64,000 bases of DNA, taken from Claveliimonas intestinigallinarum. Lineage in GTDB: Bacteria > Bacillota > Clostridia > Lachnospirales > Lachnospiraceae. Below, piece after piece: positions 39,309 to 47,439 of the stretch. Below the pieces are notes generated by a model. The model made no database searches. It was not told the origin of the DNA and worked only from the letters and a program-made list of their open reading frames with translations. The stretch is from assembly GCA_019115145.1 (NCBI GenBank), contig DXED01000030.1:1-64000 (forward strand), read 5' to 3'. The position numbers and the translations under genes were made by a program. The first letter of the stretch is position 1; the number at the start of each line of letters is the position of its first letter.

Positions 39309-39330
39309 ATGAATATTTTTGTTGTATAAT
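39302..39330 (+). promoter_or_regulatory. Promoter of the LysR gene
   Basis: TTGTGA, 17 bases, TATAAT. The -35 elements of both divergent promoters coincide within one base, so one bound regulator could control both. Confidence 0.65.
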
Positions 39331-39374
39331 ATTGAAAAAATTTATATTTGCCGGCGCAAAAGGAGGGGAAGAAC

Positions 39375-40286
39375 ATGAACTTGGCGGAGATTGAGACGTT
39401 CCTGATGATCGTAAAGACAAAAAACATTACAAAGACAGCGGAAAATCTGTTCCTGTCCCAGCCCACCGTGAGCCACAGGCTGAAATCCCTGGAGGATGAG
39501 CTGGACGTCAAGCTCATCACAAGAAAGAAGGGCTATAAGCAGATTGAGCTGACCACCCAGGGGGAGGAGTTTATCCCCATTGCGGAGCGGTGGGTCTCTA
39601 TCTGGCAGGAGATGCAGCTTCTGAAGCATACCCAGGACAGGCTGTACCTGACAGTGGGGTGTACGGATACCATGAACAGCGCCATTTTTTTTGACCTGTA
39701 CAGGCAGATCTTAAAAGAGAAGGATCATGTGATAAACCTTCATATTAAAACGCACTACTCCTATGAGCTCTATGGTCTCCTGGAGAACCACGAGATCGAC
39801 ATCGGTTTTGTGTATCACCATCTCCACTTTAAAAATATCGTGACAGAGCCCATCATGAGGGAGAAAATGTACATCCTCCAGTCCGCGCGGATGGCGTCTC
39901 AGAAAAACGCTATCCACACGGACGACCTGGATCCCCAGAAAGAAATCTTTGTGAGCTGGGAGGCCAACTATCAGATCTGGCATGACCAGACCATCAGCAA
40001 GGGAGAGTGGCCCAGGATCCAGGTGGACACCTTTGAACTCCTCTTCCACCTGCTGTCGGACGAGACGCTGTGGGCCATCGTGCCCGTCTCCGTGGCGGAG
40101 CGGATCGCCAGCCTGCGGCCGGTCCATATCAGCGAGATTGCCAACAGCAGCCCGCCCCCGGAGAGGATCACCTACAAGATCAAGCACAAGTATCCGAACG
40201 AGGCCACTCTGAAGGCGGTGAACGCCTTTGAGAAGAAGATCAGCGCCTATCTGCGGACAAAGGACTGGGGCTTTGTGGGCAAATAG
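39375..40286 (+). CDS. LysR-family transcriptional regulator
   Basis: The start at 39375 follows AGGAGGGG. 303 residues. The N-terminal helix-turn-helix reads NLAEIETFLMIVKTKNITKT and NLFLSQPTVSHRLKSLEDEL, followed by RKKGYKQIELT as the wing. The C-terminal half is the periplasmic-binding-like effector domain (GCTDTMNSAIF, IDIGFVYHHL, FVSWEANYQIW). It lies between the divergent PLP enzyme gene and the oxoprolinase operon and is the probable activator of both in response to a pathway metabolite. Confidence 0.9.
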   Translation: MNLAEIETFLMIVKTKNITKTAENLFLSQPTVSHRLKSLEDELDVKLITRKKGYKQIELTTQGEEFIPIAERWVSIWQEMQLLKHTQDRLYLTVGCTDTMNSAIFFDLYRQILKEKDHVINLHIKTHYSYELYGLLENHEIDIGFVYHHLHFKNIVTEPIMREKMYILQSARMASQKNAIHTDDLDPQKEIFVSWEANYQIWHDQTISKGEWPRIQVDTFELLFHLLSDETLWAIVPVSVAERIASLRPVHISEIANSSPPPERITYKIKHKYPNEATLKAVNAFEKKISAYLRTKDWGFVGK

Positions 40287-40353
40287 AGGGAGAAATATAG
40301 AAAAAATTAATATATTCCACAAAAATAATTTATTTTATGAAAGAAAACCCTTG

Positions 40354-40362
40354 TGCTATACT
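40354..40362 (+). promoter_or_regulatory. Extended -10 promoter of the oxoprolinase operon
   Basis: TGCTATACT. No good -35 hexamer is found 17 bases upstream, which suits activator dependence on the adjacent LysR protein. Confidence 0.5.
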
Positions 40363-40385
40363 GTAAATAATTAATAAAGAAACGT

Positions 40386-40416
40386 GTAAATTGAACGAGA
40401 AATTGAGACAATTTAC
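40386..40416. promoter_or_regulatory. Inverted repeat GTAAATTG-N15-CAATTTAC
   Basis: Perfect 8-bp arms downstream of the predicted -10 element and before pxpB. It is either an operator or a leader hairpin. AACGAAA motifs like those before pdxA2 lie next to it. Confidence 0.45.
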
Positions 40417-40458
40417 CGAAAGAAAGCAAAACGTAAACAAACGAAAGGAGCGGAGGAG

Positions 40459-41190
40459 ATGGAGGCTAAATTTCTGATGGGCGGCGACAAATCGGTGTAC
40501 GTTCAGCTCGGCGACGAGATCAGTCTGGATGTCAACCAGAAGGTGCGCGGCCTGATGCACAATCTGGAGGCAAACCCCATTGAGGGAGTAGTTGAGATGG
40601 TGCCTACCTATGCGGCGCTGCTCATTCACTACAGACCCGAGAAGATTCTCTACGATCAGCTTGTGGAGGAAGTGAAAAAGCGCATGGCAGATACCGGGGA
40701 GGCGGACGAGGCGTCCCAGATCGTAAAGGTGGTGCCCATCTGTTACGACAAGGAATTCGCGCTGGATCTGGAGGACTGCGCTAAATTTGAGAATGTTTCT
40801 GTGGAGGAGTTTATCCGGATGCATACAGAGCACGAGTATTACGTGTATATGCTGGGATTTGCGCCGGGACATGCCTACATGGCCAGGTTTGAGGAGCCCT
40901 TCCACTTTAAGAGGAGAGAATCGCCGCGTGTGAAGATCAACGGCGGTTCTATTGTGGTGGGCGAAAATCTGTCCAACCTGATCCCCTTTGACCAGCCCTG
41001 CGGATGGAACGTGGTGGCCGCCACGCCCCTGAAGGTCTGTGACTACACAAAGGAGGATCCCTTCCTGGCACATGCCGGAGACTGGGTGAAATATCAGCCT
41101 GTCAGCAGGAAGGAGTACGACCAGATCAAGGCGGATGTGGAAAGAGGAACCTATAAGCTGGAAACATATGCGAAAAAGGCGGTGAAATAA
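40459..41190 (+). CDS. pxpB: 5-oxoprolinase subunit PxpB (KipI-like)
   Basis: 243 residues of the KipI/allophanate hydrolase subunit 1 family. Landmarks are the C-terminal YVYMLGFAPGHAYMA, near residue 130, followed by RRESPRVKINGGSIVVGE and IPFDQPCGWNVV. It is one half of the cyclophilin-like carboxyltransferase fold, the other half being PxpC. Together with PxpA this complex opens 5-oxoproline to glutamate with ATP. The start follows GAAAGGAGCGGAGGAG. pxpC starts three bases after the stop. Confidence 0.9.
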   Translation: MEAKFLMGGDKSVYVQLGDEISLDVNQKVRGLMHNLEANPIEGVVEMVPTYAALLIHYRPEKILYDQLVEEVKKRMADTGEADEASQIVKVVPICYDKEFALDLEDCAKFENVSVEEFIRMHTEHEYYVYMLGFAPGHAYMARFEEPFHFKRRESPRVKINGGSIVVGENLSNLIPFDQPCGWNVVAATPLKVCDYTKEDPFLAHAGDWVKYQPVSRKEYDQIKADVERGTYKLETYAKKAVK

Positions 41191-41193
41191 AAG

Positions 41194-42147
41194 ATGGGAA
41201 TTGTTGTTGAAAATCCAGGAATACAGACGACCGTACAGGATGAGGGACGTTTCGGATATCAGCAGTACGGCGTGTCGCCGGCAGGGCCTATGGATACAAA
41301 GTCCTTTTTCCTTGCCAATATTCTGGCGGGAAACAAGAGAGGGGAGAGCGCCCTTGAGGTGACCTTTATGGGACCCACGCTGAAGTTTGAGAAAGACAAT
41401 ATCATTGCGGTGACAGGAGCAGACGTGTCCCCCACAGTGAACGGTGAGCCGATCCCCATGTACCAGGCAGTGCTTGTCCATGCGGGAGACACCCTTTCCT
41501 TTGGCGTGGCAAACGGCGGCAGCAGGGCTTATATAGCCTTTTGCGGAGGGCTGGATGTCCCGGTTGTGATGGGAAGTAAGGCTACTCTGATGAGGAACAA
41601 GATCGGAGGCGTGGAGGGCCGCAAGCTGGAAAAGGGAGATGCCATCGGCTTTGTGAACCCCAAGACCAGTCTTCCGAAGATGGAGCTGCGAAAGCTGGAG
41701 CCGGAGAAATTCCCCCAGAAGGACATCACCCTGCGGGTGGTGACAGGCCCTCAGGACACGGCCTTCTCAGAGGAGGAGGTGCGCAAATTCTTCTGGTACA
41801 GCGCCACTATCACCAACGAATTTGACAGGATGGGATGCAGGCTGGAGCGGGAGGAGCCGCTGCACCACATCAAGGATGGAAACACCATCTCAGACGGTAT
41901 TGTCTTCGGCTCCATCCAGGTGCCCACCAACGGGCAGCCCATCATCATGCTGGCGGATCGGCAGACAACAGGAGGATACACGAAGATCGGAACCGTCATT
42001 TCCGTGGATCTGCCCAAGCTGACCCAGAGCGTGCCGGGATACAAGGTACACTTTGTGAGGGTGGGCATCCAGCTGGCACAGGAGCTGTACCTGCGCCAGT
42101 TAAAGGAGCTGAAAAATCTGGAGAGATATCTGGGACAGAGAAGCTGA
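41194..42147 (+). CDS. pxpC: 5-oxoprolinase subunit PxpC (KipA-like, biotin-dependent carboxyltransferase family)
   Basis: 317 residues. Landmarks are GIQTTVQDEGRFGYQQYGV, the SPAGPMDTKSFFLAN that follows, GSRAYIAFCGGLDVPVVMGS, and TNGQPIIMLADRQTTGGY. It is homologous to the carboxyltransferase domain of urea carboxylase. In this operon biotin carrier and biotin carboxylase genes follow directly, which strengthens the reading that PxpBC is a real carboxyltransferase here. Confidence 0.9.
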   Translation: MGIVVENPGIQTTVQDEGRFGYQQYGVSPAGPMDTKSFFLANILAGNKRGESALEVTFMGPTLKFEKDNIIAVTGADVSPTVNGEPIPMYQAVLVHAGDTLSFGVANGGSRAYIAFCGGLDVPVVMGSKATLMRNKIGGVEGRKLEKGDAIGFVNPKTSLPKMELRKLEPEKFPQKDITLRVVTGPQDTAFSEEEVRKFFWYSATITNEFDRMGCRLEREEPLHHIKDGNTISDGIVFGSIQVPTNGQPIIMLADRQTTGGYTKIGTVISVDLPKLTQSVPGYKVHFVRVGIQLAQELYLRQLKELKNLERYLGQRS

Positions 42148-42196
42148 CGGACACTGCCGCCGCATAGCGGCAGACACATAGAAGGGAAAGAAGGAA

Positions 42197-42637
42197 ATGA
42201 AGCTTGAGAAGATCACGGCCCTGCTCCACGAGGTGGACAGGACAGGCGTGACAGAATTTGAGGTACAGGACGGGGACTTCCGCCTCTCCATCCGGAAGAC
42301 GGCGGCGGCCGCAGATGGGGAGAACACCTGCCAGACGGTCTCCGGGGCTGTGAGCCCGCAGGAGGCGCCCCGGGAGCAGGAGGCGGTGTCCATCCAGGAA
42401 GGAACCATTATCCGCTCGCCTCTCGTAGGCATCTTCCACGCCTCCGACAGCCAGAGCACGGAGCCCCTTGTGACAGTGGGCAGCAGAGTCGAGCAGGGAC
42501 AGGTAATGGGAGCTATCGAGGCAATGAAGATGATGAACGACGTGGTGGCAGGATGCGATGGAACTGTGTCCGAGGTGCTTGTGAAGGACGGAGACCTGGT
42601 AGAGTACGCACAGCCTCTCTTCGTCATTGAAGGATAG
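42197..42637 (+). CDS. accB: Biotin carboxyl carrier protein
   Basis: 146 residues. An N-terminal KITALLHEVDRTGVTEFEVQ resembles AccB, a Gly/Glu/Gln-rich linker follows, and the biotinyl domain (70-146) carries the biotin-acceptor Lys in AIEAMKMMNDV. It ferries carboxybiotin between AccC and a carboxyltransferase. No fatty-acid AccA/AccD genes are near, and PxpBC is upstream, so this copy probably serves the oxoprolinase-linked carboxylase. A GCCGC hairpin at 42158-42172 lies before it. Confidence 0.9.
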   Translation: MKLEKITALLHEVDRTGVTEFEVQDGDFRLSIRKTAAAADGENTCQTVSGAVSPQEAPREQEAVSIQEGTIIRSPLVGIFHASDSQSTEPLVTVGSRVEQGQVMGAIEAMKMMNDVVAGCDGTVSEVLVKDGDLVEYAQPLFVIEG

Positions 42638-42651
42638 GGAGCAGGAAAAAG

Positions 42652-43995
42652 ATGTTTCGAAAAATACTGATTGCAAACAGGGGCGAGATCGCCGTGCGCA
42701 TCATCCGGGCCTGCCGGGAGATGGGCATCCGCACTGTGGCGGTGTACTCCGAGGCGGACGAGGACGCCATGCACGTGAGGCTGGCGGACGAGGCGGTCTG
42801 CATCGGGCCGGCGGCGCCCTCGGCCAGCTACCTGGATATGAACCGGCTTATCAGCACGGCCCTGGCCACAAAGGCGGAGGCCATCCATCCGGGATTTGGC
42901 TTTCTCTCGGAGAACGCGGCCTTTGCGGACAAATGCGCCAAGTTTGGCATCGCGTTTATCGGGCCCTCCGGTGAACTGATCGACAAGATGGGAAATAAAT
43001 CTGAGGCCAAGCGCACCATGAAGGAGGCGGGCATCCCGGTGGTGCCGGGTACCGACAGCCCGGTGTACGAGGCGGGGGAGGCCCTGGAGGCTGCCGAGAT
43101 CATCGGCTTTCCGGTCATGATCAAAGCCTCCGCGGGGGGCGGCGGCAAGGGTATGCGCCTTGCCTGGAACAGCCAGGAATTCCCGGCCCTCTTCCATGCG
43201 GCAAAGCAGGAGGCGGTGAACGCTTTCGGGGATGGCAGCATGTACCTGGAGCGGTACGTACAGTCTCCCCGCCACATTGAAGTCCAGATCATGGCCGACA
43301 AATTCGGCAATGTGGTCCACCTGGGCGAGAGGGACTGCTCGGTGCAGAGAAGGCACCAGAAGATGATAGAGGAGTCGCCCTGCGCCTTCATCTCCCCGGA
43401 GACGAGGGAGCGGATATGCGCCACAGCAGTGCAGGCGGCGAAGGCTGTGGGCTATGAGAACGCGGGGACCATCGAGTTCCTTCTGGACCAATCCGGCGAG
43501 TTCTTCTTTATGGAGATGAACACAAGGATCCAGGTGGAGCACCCGGTCAGCGAGCTGGTATCCGGCGTGGACCTGATAAGGGAGCAGATTCATGTGGCTG
43601 CAGGACTTCCGCTGAGCGTCAAGCAGGAGGATATCCTGTTCCGGGGACATGCCCTGGAGTGCAGGATCAACGCGGAGGATCCTATACATAATTTCATGCC
43701 CTGCCCGGGGACGGTGGAGAAGCTCTACCTGCCGGGAGGCAACGGGGTGCGGATGGACACGGCCATTTACCCCGGCTACACGATCCCGCCCTACTATGAC
43801 TCCATGATCGTCAAGATCATTGCCTACGACAGGGACAGGATGAGCGCCATCCGGAAGATGATCAGCGTTCTGGGAGAGTTCAGGATCAAGGGCGTGACCA
43901 CCAACCTGGATTTCCTCTACGATGTGCTCAATCATCCGGATTTCCAGAGCGGTATGTTCAGTACAGACTTCATAGAGAGACACTATGAGCTGTAG
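42652..43995 (+). CDS. accC: Biotin carboxylase
   Basis: 447 residues with all biotin carboxylase landmarks: IANRGEIAVRIIRACREMGI, HPGFGFLSENA, the ATP-grasp glycine loop KASAGGGGKGMR, the HIEVQI segment, the biotin/bicarbonate residues in GTIEFLLD and MNTRIQVEHPVSE, and PHN-type INAEDP. It makes carboxybiotin from bicarbonate and ATP. It is 14 bases downstream of accB in the operon and so probably feeds PxpBC. Confidence 0.94.
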   Translation: MFRKILIANRGEIAVRIIRACREMGIRTVAVYSEADEDAMHVRLADEAVCIGPAAPSASYLDMNRLISTALATKAEAIHPGFGFLSENAAFADKCAKFGIAFIGPSGELIDKMGNKSEAKRTMKEAGIPVVPGTDSPVYEAGEALEAAEIIGFPVMIKASAGGGGKGMRLAWNSQEFPALFHAAKQEAVNAFGDGSMYLERYVQSPRHIEVQIMADKFGNVVHLGERDCSVQRRHQKMIEESPCAFISPETRERICATAVQAAKAVGYENAGTIEFLLDQSGEFFFMEMNTRIQVEHPVSELVSGVDLIREQIHVAAGLPLSVKQEDILFRGHALECRINAEDPIHNFMPCPGTVEKLYLPGGNGVRMDTAIYPGYTIPPYYDSMIVKIIAYDRDRMSAIRKMISVLGEFRIKGVTTNLDFLYDVLNHPDFQSGMFSTDFIERHYEL

Positions 43996-44064
43996 GATAT
44001 AGAGTCACTATCAACAAGAGGCCGGACATCGGGCCGGCAAAGTTTCAAGACAAGAAAGGAAGAA

Positions 44065-45030
44065 ATGAGTATGAAGATCGTAGTATTAGACGGCTACACA
44101 TTAAATCCGGGAGACATTTCCTGGGAGGGGATGGAGGCATTTGGCGACCTGACAGTCTATGACAGGACAAAGGCCGAGGACGTGGCAGAGCGCATCGGCG
44201 ACGCGGAGGTTGTCTACACAAACAAGACTCCCATCACAAAAGAGACGCTGGACGCCTGCCCTAATGTGAAATTTATCGGCGTTCTGGCTACCGGCTACAA
44301 CATCGTGGACACGGCGGCTGCAAAGGAAAAGGGAATTCCGGTATCCAATATCCCTACATACGGGACAGCGGCTGTATCCCAGTTCGCCATCGGACTGCTC
44401 CTGGAGCTGTGCCACCATATCGGAGAGCACTCTGACGCGGTAAAGGCCGGTGAGTGGACAAGCAATCCGGACTGGTGCTTCTGGAAATATCCTCTCGTGG
44501 AGCTGGACGGCAAGACAATGGGTATCATCGGATTTGGCCGCATCGGACAGGACACAGGAAAGATTGCCCAGGCTCTCGGCATGAAGGTGCTGGCATACGA
44601 CTCCTTCCCGAAAAAAGAGCTGGAGAGCGAGACCTGCCACTACGCGGATCTGGACACAGTGCTTGGAGAGTCCGACGTGATCGCCCTTCACTGCCCGCTC
44701 TTCCCGGACACAGAGGGCATTATCAATAAAGACACTATCGCAAAGATGAAGGACGGCGTTATGATCATCAACAACTCCAGAGGGCCGCTCATTGTAGAGC
44801 AGGATCTGCGGGACGCCCTTGACAGCGGAAAGGTGGCAGGAGCTGCCGTGGACGTTGTATCTACAGAGCCCATCCAGATGGACAACCCGCTGATCGGAGC
44901 GAAGAACGTGATCATCACTCCCCACATTTCCTGGGCTCCCAAGGAGTCAAGACAAAGGCTGATGGACATCGCGGTCGACAACCTGAAATGCTACGTGGAC
45001 GGTAAGCCGCAGAATGTCGTAAATGCATAA
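44065..45030 (+). CDS. D-2-hydroxyacid dehydrogenase (hydroxypyruvate reductase-like)
   Basis: 321 residues. The NAD-binding Rossmann fold has GIIGFGRIGQDTGKIA near residue 152. The catalytic Arg is in NNSRGPLIVEQDL, the Glu in VVSTEP, and the His in ITPHISWAPKESR. The family reduces 2-keto acids to D-2-hydroxy acids. Its link to oxoproline use is not obvious; it may dispose of reducing power or handle a keto acid made by the divergent PLP enzyme. ATG 44071 is an alternative start. Confidence 0.88.
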   Translation: MSMKIVVLDGYTLNPGDISWEGMEAFGDLTVYDRTKAEDVAERIGDAEVVYTNKTPITKETLDACPNVKFIGVLATGYNIVDTAAAKEKGIPVSNIPTYGTAAVSQFAIGLLLELCHHIGEHSDAVKAGEWTSNPDWCFWKYPLVELDGKTMGIIGFGRIGQDTGKIAQALGMKVLAYDSFPKKELESETCHYADLDTVLGESDVIALHCPLFPDTEGIINKDTIAKMKDGVMIINNSRGPLIVEQDLRDALDSGKVAGAAVDVVSTEPIQMDNPLIGAKNVIITPHISWAPKESRQRLMDIAVDNLKCYVDGKPQNVVNA

Positions 45031-45088
45031 ATATTCTAAAGAGGGATGCAAAACACAGCAAAAACAAGAAGAAAGGGTGGAAAAGACT

Positions 45089-45844
45089 ATGTATCAGGTG
45101 GATTTGAACAGTGACATGGGTGAAAGCTTCGGCGCGTATAAGCTGGGCGGCGATGAGGAGATCATCAAGTATGTGACAACGGCAAACGTAGCCTGCGGAT
45201 GGCATGCGGGAGATCCCATGGTAATGGACAAGACAGTCCGCATGGCAAAGGAGAGGGGCGTCATGGTAGGCGCTCACCCGGGATATCCGGATCTGATGGG
45301 CTTCGGACGCCGCAAAATGGTCCTGGCTCCTGCAGAGATCAAGAACTATGTGAAATATCAGATAGGAGCACTCTCCGCTTTCACACAGAGCTACGGAATG
45401 AAGCTGCAGCATGTGGCTCCCCACGGAGCTATGGGCAACCAGTGCCAGTATGACGAGGAAGTCTCCACAGCAATCGTGGATGCCATCTGCGAGGTGGACA
45501 AGGACCTCATCGTCTACTACTGCGCAGGCGCTGTCTTAGGGCAGATCGCTGAGAGCAGAGGCCTTCGCACGGCTTCCGAGATCTTCGCAGACCGTGCATA
45601 CATGGATGATCTTTCTCTCGTTCCGAGAAAGATGGAGGGGTCCATGATCACAGACGAGAACATTGCCATTGAGAGATGCGTACGCATGATCAAAGAAGGG
45701 AAAGTAACATCCATCAACGGAAAAGAACTGGACATCAAGGGCGACACACTCTGTGTACACGGCGACGGGCCCAAGGCTCTTGCTTTCGTCCAGAGGATCC
45801 GCGAGCGATTTGCACAAGAGGGGATTGAGATCAAACATCTGTAG
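45089..45844 (+). CDS. pxpA: 5-oxoprolinase subunit PxpA (LamB/YcsF family)
   Basis: ATG 45089 was chosen since the family starts with VDLNSDMGE and GAAAGGGTGG lies upstream. 251 residues. Landmarks are VDLNSDMGESFGAYKLGGDEE, ANVACGWHAGDP, GAHPGYPDLMGFGRR and LQHVAPHGAMGN. It is the hydrolytic subunit of the ATP-dependent 5-oxoprolinase. Its separation from pxpBC by the carrier, carboxylase and dehydrogenase genes is unusual compared with the Bacillus ycsF-kipIA layout. Confidence 0.92.
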   Translation: MYQVDLNSDMGESFGAYKLGGDEEIIKYVTTANVACGWHAGDPMVMDKTVRMAKERGVMVGAHPGYPDLMGFGRRKMVLAPAEIKNYVKYQIGALSAFTQSYGMKLQHVAPHGAMGNQCQYDEEVSTAIVDAICEVDKDLIVYYCAGAVLGQIAESRGLRTASEIFADRAYMDDLSLVPRKMEGSMITDENIAIERCVRMIKEGKVTSINGKELDIKGDTLCVHGDGPKALAFVQRIRERFAQEGIEIKHL

Positions 45845-45873
45845 AAGATGCAAAGTAAAGGAGTGAAGAACAA

Positions 45874-47226
45874 ATGAGCAATACACAGAAAAAGGAAAAA
45901 ATGTCCGTTGTCAAGAAGATGATCATCGCTCTGATAGGCGGACTTGCAGTCGGACTTATCTTTATGTTTATCCGCAGCTCCCTGCTGGAATCCGGAAATG
46001 AAGGTGCATGGGACATTATCAACAAGATCCTGTTCCAGGATATCACAGCTGCTGACGGAACTGCGGCGCTGGGTCTTTTCTACATCATCGGACAGCTCTT
46101 TATGAGGGGCCTGCAGGCAGCTATCGTACCTCTGGTGCTGTGCTCCCTGAGCCTTGCCATGTGCAGCATCTCCAGCTCTACCAAGCTGGGAAGGATTGCG
46201 GGACGCACAGTGCTCGGCTTCGTCTGCTTCTACGTTGTGGGCGCTTTCTTCGGAGGTCTTGTGGCCTACGCCATGAAGACGGCGGGCCTCTTCAATGTAG
46301 AGCTGCCAGCCGAGGCGGTCACAGAGGCGGCCACCATCGACCAGTTCAACCCGCTGGCGACCATCGTGACAGCTGTGCCCTCCAACATCATCGAGTCCAT
46401 GAGCAGCAACAACAGCATTCTGGCAGTCGTTGTGGTAGCTATCGTCATCGGGCTTTGCATGAACGTGCTTGGCGAGAAGACAGATCCCCTGAAGCATGTG
46501 CTTGAGGCGGGAAGCGAGGTCATCAACTTCTACCTGACCTTCCTCATCAACAAGGTAGGTCCTGTAGCTATCTTCTGTCTGGTATCCCGCACCTTCGCCA
46601 TCTACGGCGCTGAGTATCTGGCGCCGGCGGCAGCCTACATTGTGGGAGCTATGCTTACCCTGTTCGTGCTCGTGGTAACTCTGTACCCCATCGGTATCTG
46701 GCTCACCACAAGGCTGAATCCATTCAAGTTCTTAAAGAAGATCGCCAAGGTTGGTGTGTTCGGATTTTCCACAAACTCCTCCGCAGCAACTCTGCCTCTG
46801 AACACAAGGACAAACCTGGACGAGCTGGGCTGCAGCCAGGAGATCACAAGCTTTGTGCTCCCCACAGGTATGACCATCAACATGAACGGTACGACAGTCA
46901 TGCATATGTTTGCGGTGACCTTTATCGCTACAAGCGCAGGCATCGACGTGACACCGGCCAATCTGGTTGTTGTGGCATTCCTCTCCATCTGCGCGGCCAT
47001 GGGCTGCCCGGCTATCCCGATCGCGGGAACGACCCTGATCGTGACCATCCTCTCCGGTATGGGCTGGACCTCCGATCTGTGTATGATCGCTTACGCACTG
47101 GTCGTAGCTATCAACCGTCCTGTTGAGATGGCGCTCCTGCCTCTGAATGTTATCGGCGACGCTGCTACAAACGTCATCGTAAACGCAAAAGAGAAGGAGA
47201 TCGATCTGGACGTATACAACAGCTAA
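45874..47226 (+). CDS. Dicarboxylate/amino acid:cation symporter (SLC1/DAACS family)
   Basis: 450 residues with eight or so membrane segments. Family motifs are visible: FSTNSSAATLPLNTRTN (the serine-rich reentrant loop), GMTINMNGTTVMHM, and AGTTLIVTILSG. It imports glutamate, aspartate or a related acid with sodium or protons. As the last gene of the oxoprolinase operon it may take up 5-oxoproline or glutamate. Substrate is inferred from context. Confidence 0.9.
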   Translation: MSNTQKKEKMSVVKKMIIALIGGLAVGLIFMFIRSSLLESGNEGAWDIINKILFQDITAADGTAALGLFYIIGQLFMRGLQAAIVPLVLCSLSLAMCSISSSTKLGRIAGRTVLGFVCFYVVGAFFGGLVAYAMKTAGLFNVELPAEAVTEAATIDQFNPLATIVTAVPSNIIESMSSNNSILAVVVVAIVIGLCMNVLGEKTDPLKHVLEAGSEVINFYLTFLINKVGPVAIFCLVSRTFAIYGAEYLAPAAAYIVGAMLTLFVLVVTLYPIGIWLTTRLNPFKFLKKIAKVGVFGFSTNSSAATLPLNTRTNLDELGCSQEITSFVLPTGMTINMNGTTVMHMFAVTFIATSAGIDVTPANLVVVAFLSICAAMGCPAIPIAGTTLIVTILSGMGWTSDLCMIAYALVVAINRPVEMALLPLNVIGDAATNVIVNAKEKEIDLDVYNS

Positions 47227-47272
47227 AGAGACAGCTGATCAGACAACAACAAACAGTACATATGACATTTTT

Positions 47273-47301
47273 GGTCTCGGGGCCTTTGGCGCCCCGGGAC
47301 C
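47273..47301 (+). terminator. GC-rich hairpin after the oxoprolinase operon
   Basis: GGTCTCGGGGC and GCCCCGGGACC with a 7-base loop. The T-tract is short (CTTTG), so termination may be partial. Confidence 0.5.
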
Positions 47302-47335
47302 CTTTGCGTACCCGGGAGGTCTGTGTTAAAAAAGA

Positions 47336-47364
47336 TTGTCATTTTTATGTGATTGAGCTATAAT
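47336..47364 (+). promoter_or_regulatory. Promoter of fba
   Basis: TTGTCA, 17 bases, TATAAT, about 75 bases before the aldolase start. Confidence 0.8.
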
Positions 47365-47439
47365 AAAAAAAGCGAAGCCTGTACTGCCTTTATGGGAGTA
47401 CTCCCGGCAGTGCAAAATAAGGAAGTGGAGGAGACTATC

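Noticed and set aside
42158..42172. A GCCGC hairpin between pxpC and accB as a terminator
   Set aside because: It has no T-run and lies within an operon. It is at most an mRNA processing or stability element.
42100..43983. A 627-codon minus-strand frame opposite accB and accC
   Set aside because: It covers genes with clear catalytic motifs on the other strand, and has no ribosome-binding site or recognisable domain.
47353..47439. An N-terminal extension of the aldolase
   Set aside because: It would begin inside the promoter's -10 element and lacks a ribosome-binding site. ATG 47440 has GTGGAGGAG and matches the family start.
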